Below, in pieces: positions 1 to 11,040 of a stretch of DNA of 64,000 nucleotides. The DNA comes from Vandiemenella viatica (Eukaryota > Arthropoda > Insecta > Orthoptera > Morabidae): contig JARYHS010008074.1 of assembly GCA_031002005.1 (NCBI GenBank), positions 182,924,494 through 182,988,493 on the forward strand, in the 5' to 3' direction. Made by a program: the position numbers and the translations under genes. Position 1 is the first letter of the stretch. The number at the start of each line of letters is the position of its first letter. The notes below the pieces were generated by a model. That model was not told the DNA's origin and made no database searches. It saw only the letters and a program-made list of their open reading frames with translations.

Positions 1-33
1 CAACCAGTTGCATCGATAATTCTAATAGTCTTT

Positions 34-68
34 ACCGGTTTCGACCACCATAAGCTGGTCTTCTTCAG
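34..68 (-). ncRNA. Hammerhead-like ribozyme core (candidate), minus-strand copy
   Basis: On the minus strand, CTGAAGA (68 to 62) is followed by one extra A, then GACCA pairing perfectly with TGGTC across an inner loop, then GAAA and ACCGGT. These match the hammerhead invariant positions C3-A9, G12-A14 and A15.1/U16.1. The extra A before stem II and the very short stem I are departures from the canonical fold. Stem III (ACCGGT) could form only in a dimer. Activity is inferred, not shown. Confidence 0.4.
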
Positions 69-189
69 AACCACCTGCTATCATGCTAGTGGGCGGAGAT
101 GAACATGTGCTTGTACCAAGCACACTGACGCAGTGTGCTTGGTACAAGCACATGTTCATCTCCGCCCACTAGCATGATAGTAGGTGCTT

Positions 190-225
190 CTGAAGAAGAC
201 CAGCTTATGTTGGTTGAAACCGGTA
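190..225 (+). ncRNA. Hammerhead-like ribozyme core (candidate), plus-strand copy
   Basis: CTGAAGA at 190-196 is followed by an extra A, then GACCAGC pairing (with G-U pairs) to GTTGGTT around a TTAT loop, then GAAA at 216-219 and ACCGGT at 219-224. The putative cleavage triplet is GTA. Three base pairs of stem I are possible (CTT before the core, AAG after the site). Confidence 0.4.
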
Positions 226-317
226 AAGACTATTAGAATTATTGATGCAACTGCTTGGCTGTACTGTACATCTGTTCAACAATTTACCGTTGCTGCAAGC
301 AGTATGTTCAAAATCAT

Positions 318-1138
318 AAAAAAGTCCTCATTAGTGGATATTACCTACAGAATATTTCTGTTCCCATCTCACCTTGTTATTAGAGAGCAAGGTATATACT
401 ATTAATCAGTCACATTGTTAGACAGTACAGCAATATTTCATATACGTTATTCCCGTTAAACTTAGTAGCCAAGAATTATAGAATATTTCTCACATCTCCA
501 ACGGTAACTGAAATCATTGTTTTTTTTTTTTTTTTACATGTGAAGTTACACTGAGTTTATTCCTAGACAGCTTTTTTTCAGTCCCTGGCTTTACCCTCTA
601 ATGCCTGATCATAGTCCTCTAACCACCCCCCCCCCTCCTTATCCATATAATGCTCCTAGTTAAAAATTTATTCACATACCGAAAACATACTCACTTTTGC
701 ACATCATATCGGATCCGTTATGAACCAATATAATAGCTAACAGCATTAATGATAGCTCACGATTTTTGGTTATATTTCCCATATTTTAATGGATGTATTA
801 AATTAGGTGCAATGAAACATAGCGAGAACCAACCCAATTTTTAAACTCAAAGGGGAATTGTAGTAATTTCCTGATGTATGTGTGTATAACTTCGATGAAT
901 TAAGAGCTTCTAAACCAAAGCAAAGTTACCGATTTGAAAACCAGTTTCCCTTCAGACGTAAAGAATTCGTATAAGCATCAATACGACACCTTATTTCTCT
1001 AAACTTATTTCTGCTGTCATTGGTATGAAACATTTCATCGCACTCGTAATTTTTACCAACAAGTTAAAATCTATAGACCAATCTATGTATCAATTCTGTT
1101 ATGCTTTCGTAAGGACTGTGGCAAGCAATCACAAATTG
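318..1138 (+). repeat. Left terminal inverted repeat of the 4.3 kb element
   Basis: This arm is the reverse complement of 3717-4590. Shared landmarks, in order, include the poly-T tract, a C-rich run at 625-640, TCGGATCCGTTATG near 710 and TTCGATGAATTAAG near 890. No ORF is conserved between the two arms. Confidence 0.8.
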
Positions 1139-2159
1139 AGGGTGCTTACCTGTACTTTGTCTAAAAAATCTATCAATCCCTTGTGACACATCAGTGATTC
1201 ACTAGAAACAGATAGATATACGTTGTGGCATGTACTTGCCCATGTTTCAACTGTATTTACAGCACAGCACGTATGTTTCAGGAATGAAACACCGTTTGTT
1301 AATCTTACTAATTTTACCCCTGTGGAATCGGAGTACACCAGCAATTTGTGATAAAAATCGAGTAAGTGTAAGGCAGTGCTAAGCACAGAACATGCTGATT
1401 CGTCATATAATGCCTGTGGTCAAGGTGGAGATATAGAAAATTTTCCCACTCCCATATGGAAGAAATCCAGTGCCGGCTCCTACTGATAGTCTTTTAAGCA
1501 CTATTCCTAATTATTTCACCAAGATCAATCCCCTTCCTCATCCCCAACATACGCCGTGTAATCTCCCAGCACTTTCTCAAACTTCCTTCTGTTTCCCAAT
1601 GATACCCAATCCAACCCCTGTTCAGTTACTGACAAGGTTACCTTTGTTCGTGGGTTAAAGTAAACAAAATTTCAAAATTCATACAGTCTTCTAATAATCA
1701 GTAGCCAGATACCAAAATTTTCACTTAAGGTGGTTCTACTGCAGTTTTCCATATAAATTCTCCCTTTTTCCAGGAAATTATTTTTCAACCAATCAGGAAC
1801 AGGAGAGTTTTCCATTCGGTTTATATATTCCCATGTGACGCCAAACTTTGGATTCAGGACCAAATGTGACATTTGTTTTTAACTGCATGCTTTGTTCAAC
1901 CAACCACGATAAAGTTACCACAATGCTCTTAGCTAACTTGGTCATCAAATAAACATCATAACCCACATTTTCATAGAAAATCTCCATACATCAACAAGTA
2001 TCCAAAACGTCATCATAGGTGCAGACACTAGTTCTGTTACGCCGAAGATAGCACCCACACTTGAACTTTCGTAAATTGTTAGGTCTTTCGTATATGAAAG
2101 AGGATGTTTGGATATTTTACCCACTCAGGCCTCATCACTTAAAGTATAGTGCCAGATTG

Positions 2160-2480
2160 TGGTCATGGTCAACTTAGAATTATTCCACCAATATCTATTC
2201 CAACAGCATTACACGTCACATACAGCCCCGACACTCTTCCTATCTTCCAATGACATCCAGCCCAGCTTCTTTATTATGTTACTTGTTGAATATTTTCCAC
2301 TAATAAATCTGGCTGCCATCCTTTGCACCTTGAATTTGATGTACAAAACATGTGGACTCCATACTACACCACTATATACAAGCAATGGTCTGACGGTGGG
2401 TTTGTACCCAATTCCTTCGCTTCACTGGTACATCCCCTCATCACCCTTTCTGTTAAATTATTTTTTTCCCGAAGTACATG
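2160..2480 (-). pseudogene. Non-LTR retrotransposon RT C-terminal fragment (CR1/Jockey-like)
   Basis: Minus-strand translation gives RPLLVYSGVVWSPHVLY followed by KVQRMAARFISG, the motif that follows the reverse transcriptase in CR1/Jockey-type LINEs, and then KKLGWMSLEDRK. The usual family pattern is a VRPLLEY..VVWDP block, a VQRRAARF block and an LGW.SLE.RR block. It is a short, stop-containing remnant inside the long-TIR element, related to the copies at 47920-51513 and 54310-55250. Confidence 0.6.
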
Positions 2481-2639
2481 TAGTGAAAAACATAAGAAAC
2501 ACAATTCATATGCCAACGCAAACGGCTGTAAACTGTAAAGAGCACAGTGAAATGGGAGACTGCCTAGGTCCTTAAGCAATGGTTAGAAGCACACATTGAT
2601 GGTGAGCATAATTCTATAACCATATAATTTAGACTCAAA

Positions 2640-3716
2640 TCCACAGAGGGATGACACACGAACATTTCCATGCCTACAGCGAGCTGGAAACAACAACCAG
2701 CACCAAGATAGAACTCCCACAGAGGAAGAAGACACACACACACACGCACACACTTGTACATGCATACAGCGAGGTCGACAGATCTAACAGCAAGCATCAT
2801 AGAAACGATGAAGTGGGGCAGAATTGTCGTTACACTGTTTAACTGGACAGAACTATCGTTACAAACATCATAAGACAGACTCGTTAAAGTCAGGTATCAC
2901 CATACTTACGCTTACATCCACAAAAAGAGACGCAGATACACATGTCCAAGTCTACAGAGAGTTCAGCACAACATCCGGCACCAATCATGGAAACGAAAAA
3001 AGTGGTGTAGTACTCTCTTGCCTCATGACTGGCTGGAAAACAGAACTCTCCTTACATATCGTCAGCCTGGCGAGATAGAGGGTGTGCAAAAGATGGCATG
3101 TTTTCACCATACACCTAAGTGTTTATACCATAAATAGTGTTCATCACACCCAATTGGTAACGATTACCATCAATACCTCTCTCCCACACTGCAACCCTTT
3201 CTGCCATTCATTAAGAGTGCCCCAGGTACCATGAGTTGCAATAGACATTTGACTATCAGCAGATACCAGAACCCCTCATATTCATACTAGGTCTCACCCA
3301 CAAATCCATACGTCTCCACACACAAGCTCAAAGAAACAGGAAAAGCAAATCATACATCCAGACAGAAGAGTTTAAGTAATGTATCACCATATTTACAGAG
3401 ACGCAAAAACACTCACATTTCCATGCCTACAGCGAGATAGACACAACAACCAGCCCAATCATGGCGACGAAAAAGTGGGGTAGAACCCCCATGGCTCATA
3501 ACTGACCAAAAAATCATCAGTAACATATGTTCCAAGGTACCATACTCTTCACATCAACATCATCTCATTTATCTCACACCACAGACCACACTACCATCCA
3601 GTATCATGTGTGCTAGGTACAAAACTGTTCACATCAGCACCACCACGTCTATCCCACACCTAAGCCTATTCTGCCATTCAGTAACATTTGTCCCAGGTAC
3701 CACGAGTAGCAGTAGA
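2640..3716. repeat. Degenerate internal repeats of the long-TIR element
   Basis: Related blocks recur: a unit containing CATGCCTACAGCGAG, ACAACAACCAGCACCAA and GAAAAAGTGGGG near 2650-2830, 2940-3045 and 3415-3510, and another containing TTCTGCCATTCA and CCCAGGTACCA near 3180-3260 and 3640-3720. A (CA)n tract lies at about 2731-2752. Spacing is irregular. No coding signal. Confidence 0.55.
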
Positions 3717-4348
3717 CAATTTGTGATTGCTTGCCACAGTCCTTACGAAAGCATAACAGAATTGATACATAGATTGGTCTGTGGGTAGACAGTCGATATA
3801 GGTTTGAACTTGTTGGTAAAAATTACGAGTGCGATGAAATGTTTCATACCAATGACAGCAGAAATAAGTTTAGAGAAATAAGGTGTCGTATTGATGCTAA
3901 TACGAATTCTTTATGTCTGTAGGGAAACTGGTTTTCAAATCGGTAACTTGGCTTTGGTTTAGAAGCTCTTAATTCATCGAAGTTATACACACATACATCA
4001 GGAAATTACTTCAATTCCCCTTTGAGTTTAAAAATTGGGTTGGTTCTCGCTCTGTTTCATTGCACCTAATTTAATACGTGCTTTAAAATATAAGAAATCT
4101 ATCCAAAAATCGTGAGCTATCATTAATACTGTTAGCTATTATATTGGTTCATAACGGATCCGATATGATGTACAAAAGTGAGTTTGTTTTCGGTATATGA
4201 ATAAATTTTTAACTAGGAGCACTATATGGATGGAGGGGGGGGGGGGTTAGAGGACTATGATCAGGCATTAGAGGGTAAAGCCAGGGACTGAAAAAAAGCT
4301 GTCGAGGAATAAACTCAGTGTAACTTCACATGTAAAAAAAAACAAAAA

Positions 4349-4386
<38 letters not shown>

Positions 4387-4590
4387 AATGATTTCAGGTA
4401 CCATTGGAGATGTGTGAAATATTCTATAATTCTTGGCTACTAAGTTTGACGGGAATAACGTATATGAAATATTGCTGTACTGTATAACAATGTGACTGAT
4501 TAATAGTATGTACTTTGCTCTGTAATAACAAGGTGACATGGGAACAGAAATATTCTGTAGGTAATATCCACTAATGAGGACTTTTTTTTG

Positions 4591-5199
4591 TTTTTAGTAA
4601 AAATCGCAATGATTTACACTTAATCAAATCACGACACAGAACTGAAGAAAATATTTTACTGTGCTGAAATATTTTCACCATGTTGATGATATTGTGTACA
4701 GAGCTTTCGCAAGAGAAAATGGGCTCTGCTTGTCGCTGGGCAAACGGAAATAATATTTCTGAACGCCAGGAATAACTCCATGGTTTCGAAATACTTGTCA
4801 CATTGATATGCCGCTAATGCATTATGATAATAGCAGACAGAGACCAGGCTGGAATACCTGAAATATTTCTCTCAAAAGCTTGGTGAATAGCTATCGCGTT
4901 GAGAAATGAGGCATGCCACGCCATCTCTCGGAAACCGGGATACTATGCACCGGTAGGTGCCGTGGCAGGCTAACGCCCGATGCCTCGGCTGAACAAGTGG
5001 ACACCTGTTGCAACGTCTAATGGAGAGCAAACAGAGCGCGCATTCCAGAAAAGAAATATCCCTTGCCTCAGGGGTTGGGTTTTCCCATGGAGGAAGGAAA
5101 TATTTGGAGGAGAAGTGACGTTAAATCGGTGAAGCAGGCTCTAAACTCTCCCGCATGGCGGCAGCAGCGGTATTGCGCTTCCAAACATTGCGATGTTCC
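4591..5199. other. Unassigned spacer
   Basis: No gene, family motif or repeat recognised. GC content rises from about 4900 on, leading into the tandem repeats that follow. Confidence 0.5.
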
Positions 5200-5605
5200 C
5201 AGTATATCCCGAAAACTAAGCAAGATATCGAAAAATTTTATTCTTTATTTTCGATTTGTCTCGTCGTGTTACATAAGAATCGATCATTAAAATTGAGTTT
5301 TGCGAAATTTTTCTTCTCCATTTCAACTCAAGAAACCTCACTTTTGAGACAGTATATCTCTAGAACTAGGTGAGATATCGAAAAATTTTATTCTTTATTT
5401 TTCATTTGTCTCGTCTTTTTAAATAAGAATCCATCATCAAATTTGACTTTAACCAATTTTTTCTTCTGAATTTCAACCAAAACCATTTCACATTTGGGAC
5501 AGAATATCTCGAAAACTAAGCAGAATATCAAAAAATTTTATTCTTCATTTTTTATTTGTCATATCGAGTTACATAATAATCCATCACCAGATATCGGCGT
5601 CACCT
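5200..5605 (+). repeat. 150-bp tandem repeat, about 2.7 copies
   Basis: Units start at 5200, 5350 and 5500 with CAGTATATC/CAGAATATC followed by CGAAAACTAAG. Each holds GATATCGAAAAATTTTATTC (with small changes) and then TTTGTCTCGT. The period is 150 bp in both intervals measured. Copies diverge by roughly 20 percent by eye. Too few copies to call a satellite. Confidence 0.8.
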
Positions 5606-5639
5606 TTATCCTAGAGTCCCCTTGAGGTTTTTGTAAATA

Positions 5640-6080
5640 TTCCCCGTGTCTGTATGGAAGCGGCCATGCCCCCTCCACTCCGGCCATGCCTCCCCACTCC
5701 TCTTACGCCCTGCTTCACTTCAATGCGTGGTGAAGGTCTCTTACGTCGTCTCCATATATTTCCTACCTCCGTGGGTTTTCCCCGCTAGCTCTGTCTCTCT
5801 CTTGGGGGAGTGGAATGTCTGTGCCCAAAGAAATTAAGCCCTTGGGAGATGCTGCCATCTGTGTGGCCGGTCAAGTAACTAAAGCATGCGCAAGCCGGAC
5901 CGGTGCTGCTCCCCTAGCGGTGGAGGAATGAACTAACGATCCGCCATCTTGGGACGTCATACGACCCTGAACGCTCATTGGCCGCCCGCCATGCAAAGAA
6001 CTTAAAACTGTGGCGTCACGCGGACGAGTGGAGTCTCTTCCGGGGCCGGTTTAAGATCTTTTGTCCCAGCTAAGACAAGT
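5640..6080. promoter_or_regulatory. GC/CpG-rich promoter-like stretch (weak)
   Basis: This stretch is GC-richer than its surroundings. It contains CCGCCATCTTG near 5940 (the YY1-type motif), an inverted CCAAT box in CTCATTGGCC near 5977, and CGTCAC/ACGTCA elements. Such clusters occur in housekeeping promoters and also in LTRs. No exon or LTR border could be fixed. Confidence 0.25.
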
Positions 6081-7359
6081 GACATCTACTATTGATGGAT
6101 GGGAGACAATAAATACAGACCCAGGAGGCAGCCTAAGATGTGATACAATGACATCAAGAACATTGGAATTTTTTTAAATTAATTTAATTTCACACCCATT
6201 TTTCACCTTTCATTTTTCCTCCTACTTTTCCCCTCTACTGATTTCAATTTTAAATTCTTGTAGCTTATTTGGTAAATTATTCATCATTTCTCTTCAGAAT
6301 ATTATCTAATCTCTGACCCCCTTACCCACGAAAAATATCTGCCCACACCCTCATTCCTAAAATTTGTAATGGAACGAGCAATACAAGTCTTCTAAGAAGA
6401 AACAATCTTGTTAGACCAGTATGTGAATCTGGTAACTAATTTCTTTTACCATGCAATGTCTATCTGACCCCTGGTCCCCGCATATTTGCCGCCCTGGTTT
6501 TCCGCAATCACCAAGGTGAATGCCCTGGTCATTCCTCAATTTCCACCTCATTAACCAAACATTACACAAAGAAAAAATATACTTAGAGCACACAGAACAT
6601 AGTTACATTTTTTTTTTTTTCATACAGATGACAACACAACTTCCTCCCCTGGCGTCAACACCAACCCAGTTATAGCGGGAAAGATGAAAGGAAGAAGAAG
6701 AAGCTACAGTGCCCATCTCACAACGTCGTTATAATCAGACAATCAGAATATCATCCTACTTAGTCGGCAAACTTATCATCTGCTGGTTACTTTTGTTTCC
6801 CAGAAAGGGAAATTCTGTCTATAGGCAGAGGCGGCCTTTGGGGGTGGTGAACAGGACAATCGCAAAGGGCCTCGCTCCTGGAAGAGCCTGGCGCAGCTAC
6901 CCGAGTATATTAAAATTTAAGTTAATAAAATATTTTATCATTAGATATTAGTGATAACAATAAAATACAGTCGTTAGTATAGTATATATTAATAACTACC
7001 TAATCAAACATTCTTATTTAGATTTATTCAATGTCACATTTGTATAACAGCAGGAGAAACATCTGATATTGATGGACGGAATTGCATGAATAACTGAATA
7101 TGTTTATCCATGTATAAGAGGAATACGACAGCGTTATCTTGGTGATGAAGTACAGTATTAATAGAAAAAAACATTAACTGAACTACTGAAGTGTACTCCA
7201 CTATCGAAGTAGCCTTGAGAATTATTGTCGCCAGACGTAATTCAGTTGCGTCAGCAGAAAGAAGTTAAAAATTGTTAAAACATATTTGAGGAATTCGATG
7301 CCACAAGATCGGTTTTCGGCCCTTTCTATTACTGAATTGAAAATGACAGCTCATTCGTT

Positions 7360-7364
<5 letters not shown>

Positions 7365-7390
<26 letters not shown>

Positions 7391-7610
7391 GTAACAGTTT
7401 AACGTCCCTTTTTAACAACGTGGTCTTTAGAGACGGGAAAGGATGGGGGCAAGGAATGGGAAGGAATTCGGCCATGGCCTTTTTGAAGGAAGCATCCCGG
7501 CATTCGCCTGGAGTAATTTGGGGAAACCATGGAAAACCCAAATCTGGATGCCCGGAAGGAGATTCGAACCGCCGTCCTCCCGAATGCGAGGCCAGACCGC
7601 TATCATTCGT
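7365..7610 (-). mobile_element. tRNA-derived SINE, copy 1
   Basis: Minus-strand sequence has a tRNA-like head with a B-box-like GGTTCGAATC, then a body containing CATCCAGATTTGGG, CCATGGTTTCCCC and CAGGCGAATGCCGGGATG, then a 3' A-tail (T run at 7365-7390). The A box end is truncated. Same family as 21190-21432 and 22477-22723. Confidence 0.85.
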
Positions 7611-7862
7611 TAGAGTTTTGTGCTTTAATTAAATATTTTAGTCTCAGGAAAAGTCGCAAACATCATTTTTAAATCCCTGCGTATATCTTTCTAGGCCTTA
7701 ATGTACTTCAGTTTATCCTTAAAAATTTATCATCTTTATGTTTGTTAACTTTTAAGTCTTGTAATATAATATTTTAAAACTCTAAATTTATTTTTTGATG
7801 ACGTTTGCATTTTTCGTCGACCATCAGAAATACCTACTTGCGATTAACATATTTTGTACAAA

Positions 7863-8252
7863 GGAACCGTGCACAAACTACGTGGCTCGGTCCAGGGGGG
7901 GGGGGAGGTGTTGGCTGGAAGGCTACGCTGGGTTACGTGGGGGGAGAGGGGGTTCCGAGCCAGGCCACGCAGCTTTCCTTCCATAACATTTTTCACAGTT
8001 AAAATGAGGAACAGAACGCACAGCAGCATGTCAATATTTATTTTCCTCGATTAATTACCTCCGTATGTAATTTACAATCGTCTGACAACAGAAAACGGTA
8101 AAAAATATCTTCTGGAATCAAAAGGGGAAAAAAGCTACGTGCTACGTGGGGGTTGGGGAGGGGTAGAAGCAAAAGCCACGTAGGGCTACGTGGGGGGGGG
8201 GGGGGGGTACACAGGGTGACAAAATGGAGCTACGTGGTTTATGCACGTTCCC
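7863..8252. mobile_element. MITE with CTACGTGG-type termini
   Basis: The left end GGAACCGTGCACAAACTACG and the right end (reverse complement GGGAACGTGCATAAACCACG) are inverted repeats. The interior has several ACGTGG plus poly-G blocks (7895, 7938, 8145, 8188). Size and style resemble the MITE at 14750-15143. No convincing target duplication. Confidence 0.55.
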
Positions 8253-8856
8253 AAAGGACAAGGGTCTCGCAAACATCTGCCGCCCCGGGCCTCGCAAGGC
8301 TAAAGCCGCCGCTGTCTGGAGGAGAGACTTTTAGCTCGATTTCAAAGATTCAAGAAGCAATAACAACACGTCAAACACCATTGTGAAGTAATATTTCAAC
8401 AAGGCCATCCAAAAACTAGACAGACACGTAAATTAATGCACACAATTGAATTAGATGTAGGATGGAGATTTATTATTGATAAAGATAATTCTTTCAAGAA
8501 AACAATTTTGAATGAAGTCAACGGATGCCTACATTATTTTAATAAATCCTACCTTCTGTGTAGCTGTCGTTGAAAATTGAGAGAAAGAACAGCAGAAGAA
8601 TATATTCAAAATGCCTTGGCATTTTCGAAAATCCTTTGGAAGGCTTCCCAGATTCAATAACCTGAAACAAATACAAAAAATAATCAGGTTCTGTTTTGTT
8701 TTGAATTATGCTGAAATTACACCAATTTTAGTCACAGTACGGAGGAAAATAACAATCGTCAGTAAATGAAAATATCTAAATTAATACAGTGTTTTTTCAT
8801 GAGTTGCGCAACAGTTTTAGTACGCCAGTAGAATTAATATCAATAAATATAAACTT

Positions 8857-11040
8857 TTTTTTTTTTTCCTGTCATCAGTCTTTCGACTGGTTTGATGCAA
8901 TCCTCCATCCCTTCCTATCACGTTCTAATCTCTTCATCTCTACATACCCCTTACAACCCACGTCTTCCATTATCTGCTTCATACATTCTAATCTCTGTCT
9001 TCCTCTACGGTTCTTACCTTCGACTGTTCCCTCCACCATCAAATTCATCAATCCAACATGTCTCTTCTTTCTGTAAGCTTCTTCTACAAACTTCTTTCCT
9101 CACCCATCATTTCCAAAACTCGTTCATTTCTTATTTTTTCAGTCCACTTAATTTTCAGCATTCTTCTGTAGCACCACATTTCAAATGCTTCAATTTTCTC
9201 TCTTTTCGGTAAAGTCCATGTTTCGCTACCACACATAGAGTTTTAAAAAGTTCTTTCTAATTCCTAGATCAATATTTGAAACTAAAAGGTTTCTCTTTTT
9301 CATGAAGGCTCTTTTTGCTAGTGCTATTCTACTTTTAACAACATTCCTGCTTCGGCCATCGGTTGTAATTTTGCTTCCCAAGTAAAAGAATCACTTACTT
9401 CTCCTATTGCATTAGATCCTATTTTTATATTTAATCTACTAGAATTGGTAAAATTTCTGCTACATTTCATCACTTTAGTCTTGCTTTGATTTGTAATCAG
9501 GCCAAAATTTTCCTTCGGTATTATTTTCATGCCATTCTGTAACTTCTCAATATCCTCAGCCCTTTCTGCTAACAAGACAATGTCATCATCAAATCGTAGA
9601 ATATTGATTTTTTCTCCCTGAACACTTATGCCACATGGAAATTTTTCTTTGACTTTCTTTATCGCTTCTTCTACATACAAGTTGAATATTAATGGGGATA
9701 GACTACAACCTTGTCTCACACCCTTTTAACTACTGCAAGTCTCTAGTGATTCTCTATTTTATATTTAGCCACTTGGTTCTTATGTAGTTTATATTCTTCT
9801 ATCTCGATATTTTAGACTTGACTTCTTTAAAATTTTGAACATCTTGTCCTATCTAACATTGTCAAAAGCTTTTTCTAAATCAACAAACGCCATAAAAGTA
9901 TCTTTGTTTTTCTTGATCCGCCCTTCAAGTATTAATTTTAAAGATAGAATTGCTTCCCTTGTACCGCGATTTTTCCTGAGCCAAAACTGATCTTCATCTA
10001 CTGTCTCTTCTATTAAGCTTTCCATTCTTCTGTATATCATTCTGATTAGTAATTTTGAAGCATGTGATGTTAGACTAATGGTGCCATAATTCTCAGATTT
10101 GTCGGCTAGTGCTCTCTTCGGAAGTTTGAAGATGATGTTTTTATTAAACTCAGTTGAAATTTCTCCTGTTTCATTTCTTTTTGATATCAGCCTGAATAAT
10201 CTTTCGATTCCTTCCTCTCCTAGGGATTAAAGATGCGCTGCAGGGATCTCATCAATTCCAACTGCCTTATTTGCTTTCAAGTCATTCAGACCTTTATTAA
10301 ATTGTCTCCTCAAAACAGGATCTCCTAAGTCATCAAAGTCGACATCGCCTTCGTTTTCCATTACACTATTGTTCACGTCGTCCCCATCATAAAGTTTCTC
10401 AATGTATTCCTTCCATCGGTTAGCTGCTCTATCGTATGAACTTAAATGATGTTTTTCATCGGCAGCTTTAATGTTCACACTTCTTTTCTTCATTTCTCCA
10501 AAATTCTGTTTGATCTTCGTATATGCAACATCTACTTTACCTACGACCATTTCCTTTTCTACTTCTTCACACTTTTCTTCTATCCATTTGTCTTTTGCTT
10601 TTTTGCATTTTCTATTTATTTGATTTCTAAATTGCCTGTATTGCTCTCTTCCTGCTTCATCCTGAGGATTTTTGTACCTTCTCCTCTGATCCATCAGCTT
10701 GAAAATTTCTTCTGTGATCCAAGGTTTTCGGGCAGCTTGTTCGCAAAATCCTAATGTTTCTTTACCAGCTGTCATTATTTCGGTCTTTAAGCCATTCCAT
10801 TCGTCCTTGGTTGAGCTCCTATCGGTGTTACTTCTTTGACCTAAGTCTACCATTTCTGCAAATTTTTCTCTCGTGTTAGATAGTTTCAGTTTATTCACTT
10901 CCAGTCTGTTCTGTTTATAATGCTTCCTTATTTGCTTGAGTTTCAGCCTGCACTTCATTACTATAAAATTATGGTCAGAGTCTATGTCTGCTCCTGGGTT
11001 AACATTAACTAAAATCGAAATTATCAAGGAAATGGACAAT
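8857..11040 (-). pseudogene. 5'-truncated LINE (endonuclease-RT type), minus strand
   Basis: Read on the minus strand from 11040, the order is: the end of an endonuclease domain (SDHNFIVMKCRLKLK), a linker with KPWITEEIFKLMDQRRRYKN and RWKEYIEKLYDGDD, the RT entry (GLNDLKANKAVGIDEIPAAHL), the palm block FMAFVDLEKAFDNV at about 9860-9900, GVRQGCSLSPLIFNLYVEEA at about 9715, and the catalytic region RFDDDIVLLAE near 9575, where the usual sequence is FADD. The 3' part ends in a T-rich tract at 8857-8869 on the plus strand, i.e. a poly-A tail. Several frameshifts and stops separate the blocks. The clade is uncertain (RTE-like by general pattern). Related 3' ends lie at 41690, 44955 and 58867. Confidence 0.8.

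Larger units (their letters stand above)
1..317. repeat. Foldback unit (inverted repeat) with two hammerhead-like cores
   Basis: Bases 1-125 and about 131-255 are near-perfect reverse complements around a centre near 128, so the unit would fold into a long hairpin. Each arm carries the same core: CTGAAGA, a short hairpin, GAAA, then the self-complementary ACCGGT. The right arm extends past the palindrome to about 317 and matches the right flank of the foldback at 15630-15975 (shared GGCTGT, CAATT, ACCGTTGCTG blocks), so both belong to one family. No coding potential. The window edge cuts the left side. I infer a non-autonomous element related to Penelope-like elements or retrozymes. Confidence 0.7.
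318..4590. mobile_element. 4.3 kb element with about 0.8 kb terminal inverted repeats
   Basis: The left arm (318-1138) reappears in reverse complement as the right arm (3717-4590) with scattered mismatches. The correspondence starts at AAGTCCTCATTAGTGG on the left and ends at its complement near 4583, and the inner borders coincide at CAATTTGTGATTGC. The arms differ mainly in a homopolymer: about 17 T at 520-536 against about 50 A-rich bases at 4336-4386. The 2.6 kb interior has no transposase; it holds a LINE fragment and degenerate internal repeats. Long arms are known in foldback (Galileo-type), Polinton and some MULE elements, but nothing here decides between them. No clear target duplication was found. 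It abuts the foldback at 1-317. Confidence 0.7.
6826..8314. mobile_element. Non-autonomous hAT-type element
   Basis: It begins CAGAGGCGGCCTTTG and ends, on the other strand, CAGCGGCGGCTTTAG, so the terminal inverted repeats agree. Flanking 8-mers TCTATAGG (6818-6825) and TCTGGAGG (8315-8322) match at 6 of 8 positions, as expected of an old hAT target duplication. No transposase is present. The interior carries a SINE (7365-7610) and a MITE (7863-8252), which must have arrived later. Confidence 0.65.

Noticed and set aside
4315..4539. Short open frame rich in Phe on the minus strand
   Set aside because: It is a translation of the poly-A tract inside the right inverted repeat.
7555..7590. tRNA gene suggested by a GGTTCGAATC-type B box (also at 21240 and 22530)
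   Set aside because: Each box lies in a SINE with a conserved body and A-tail; no cloverleaf with acceptor pairing can be drawn.
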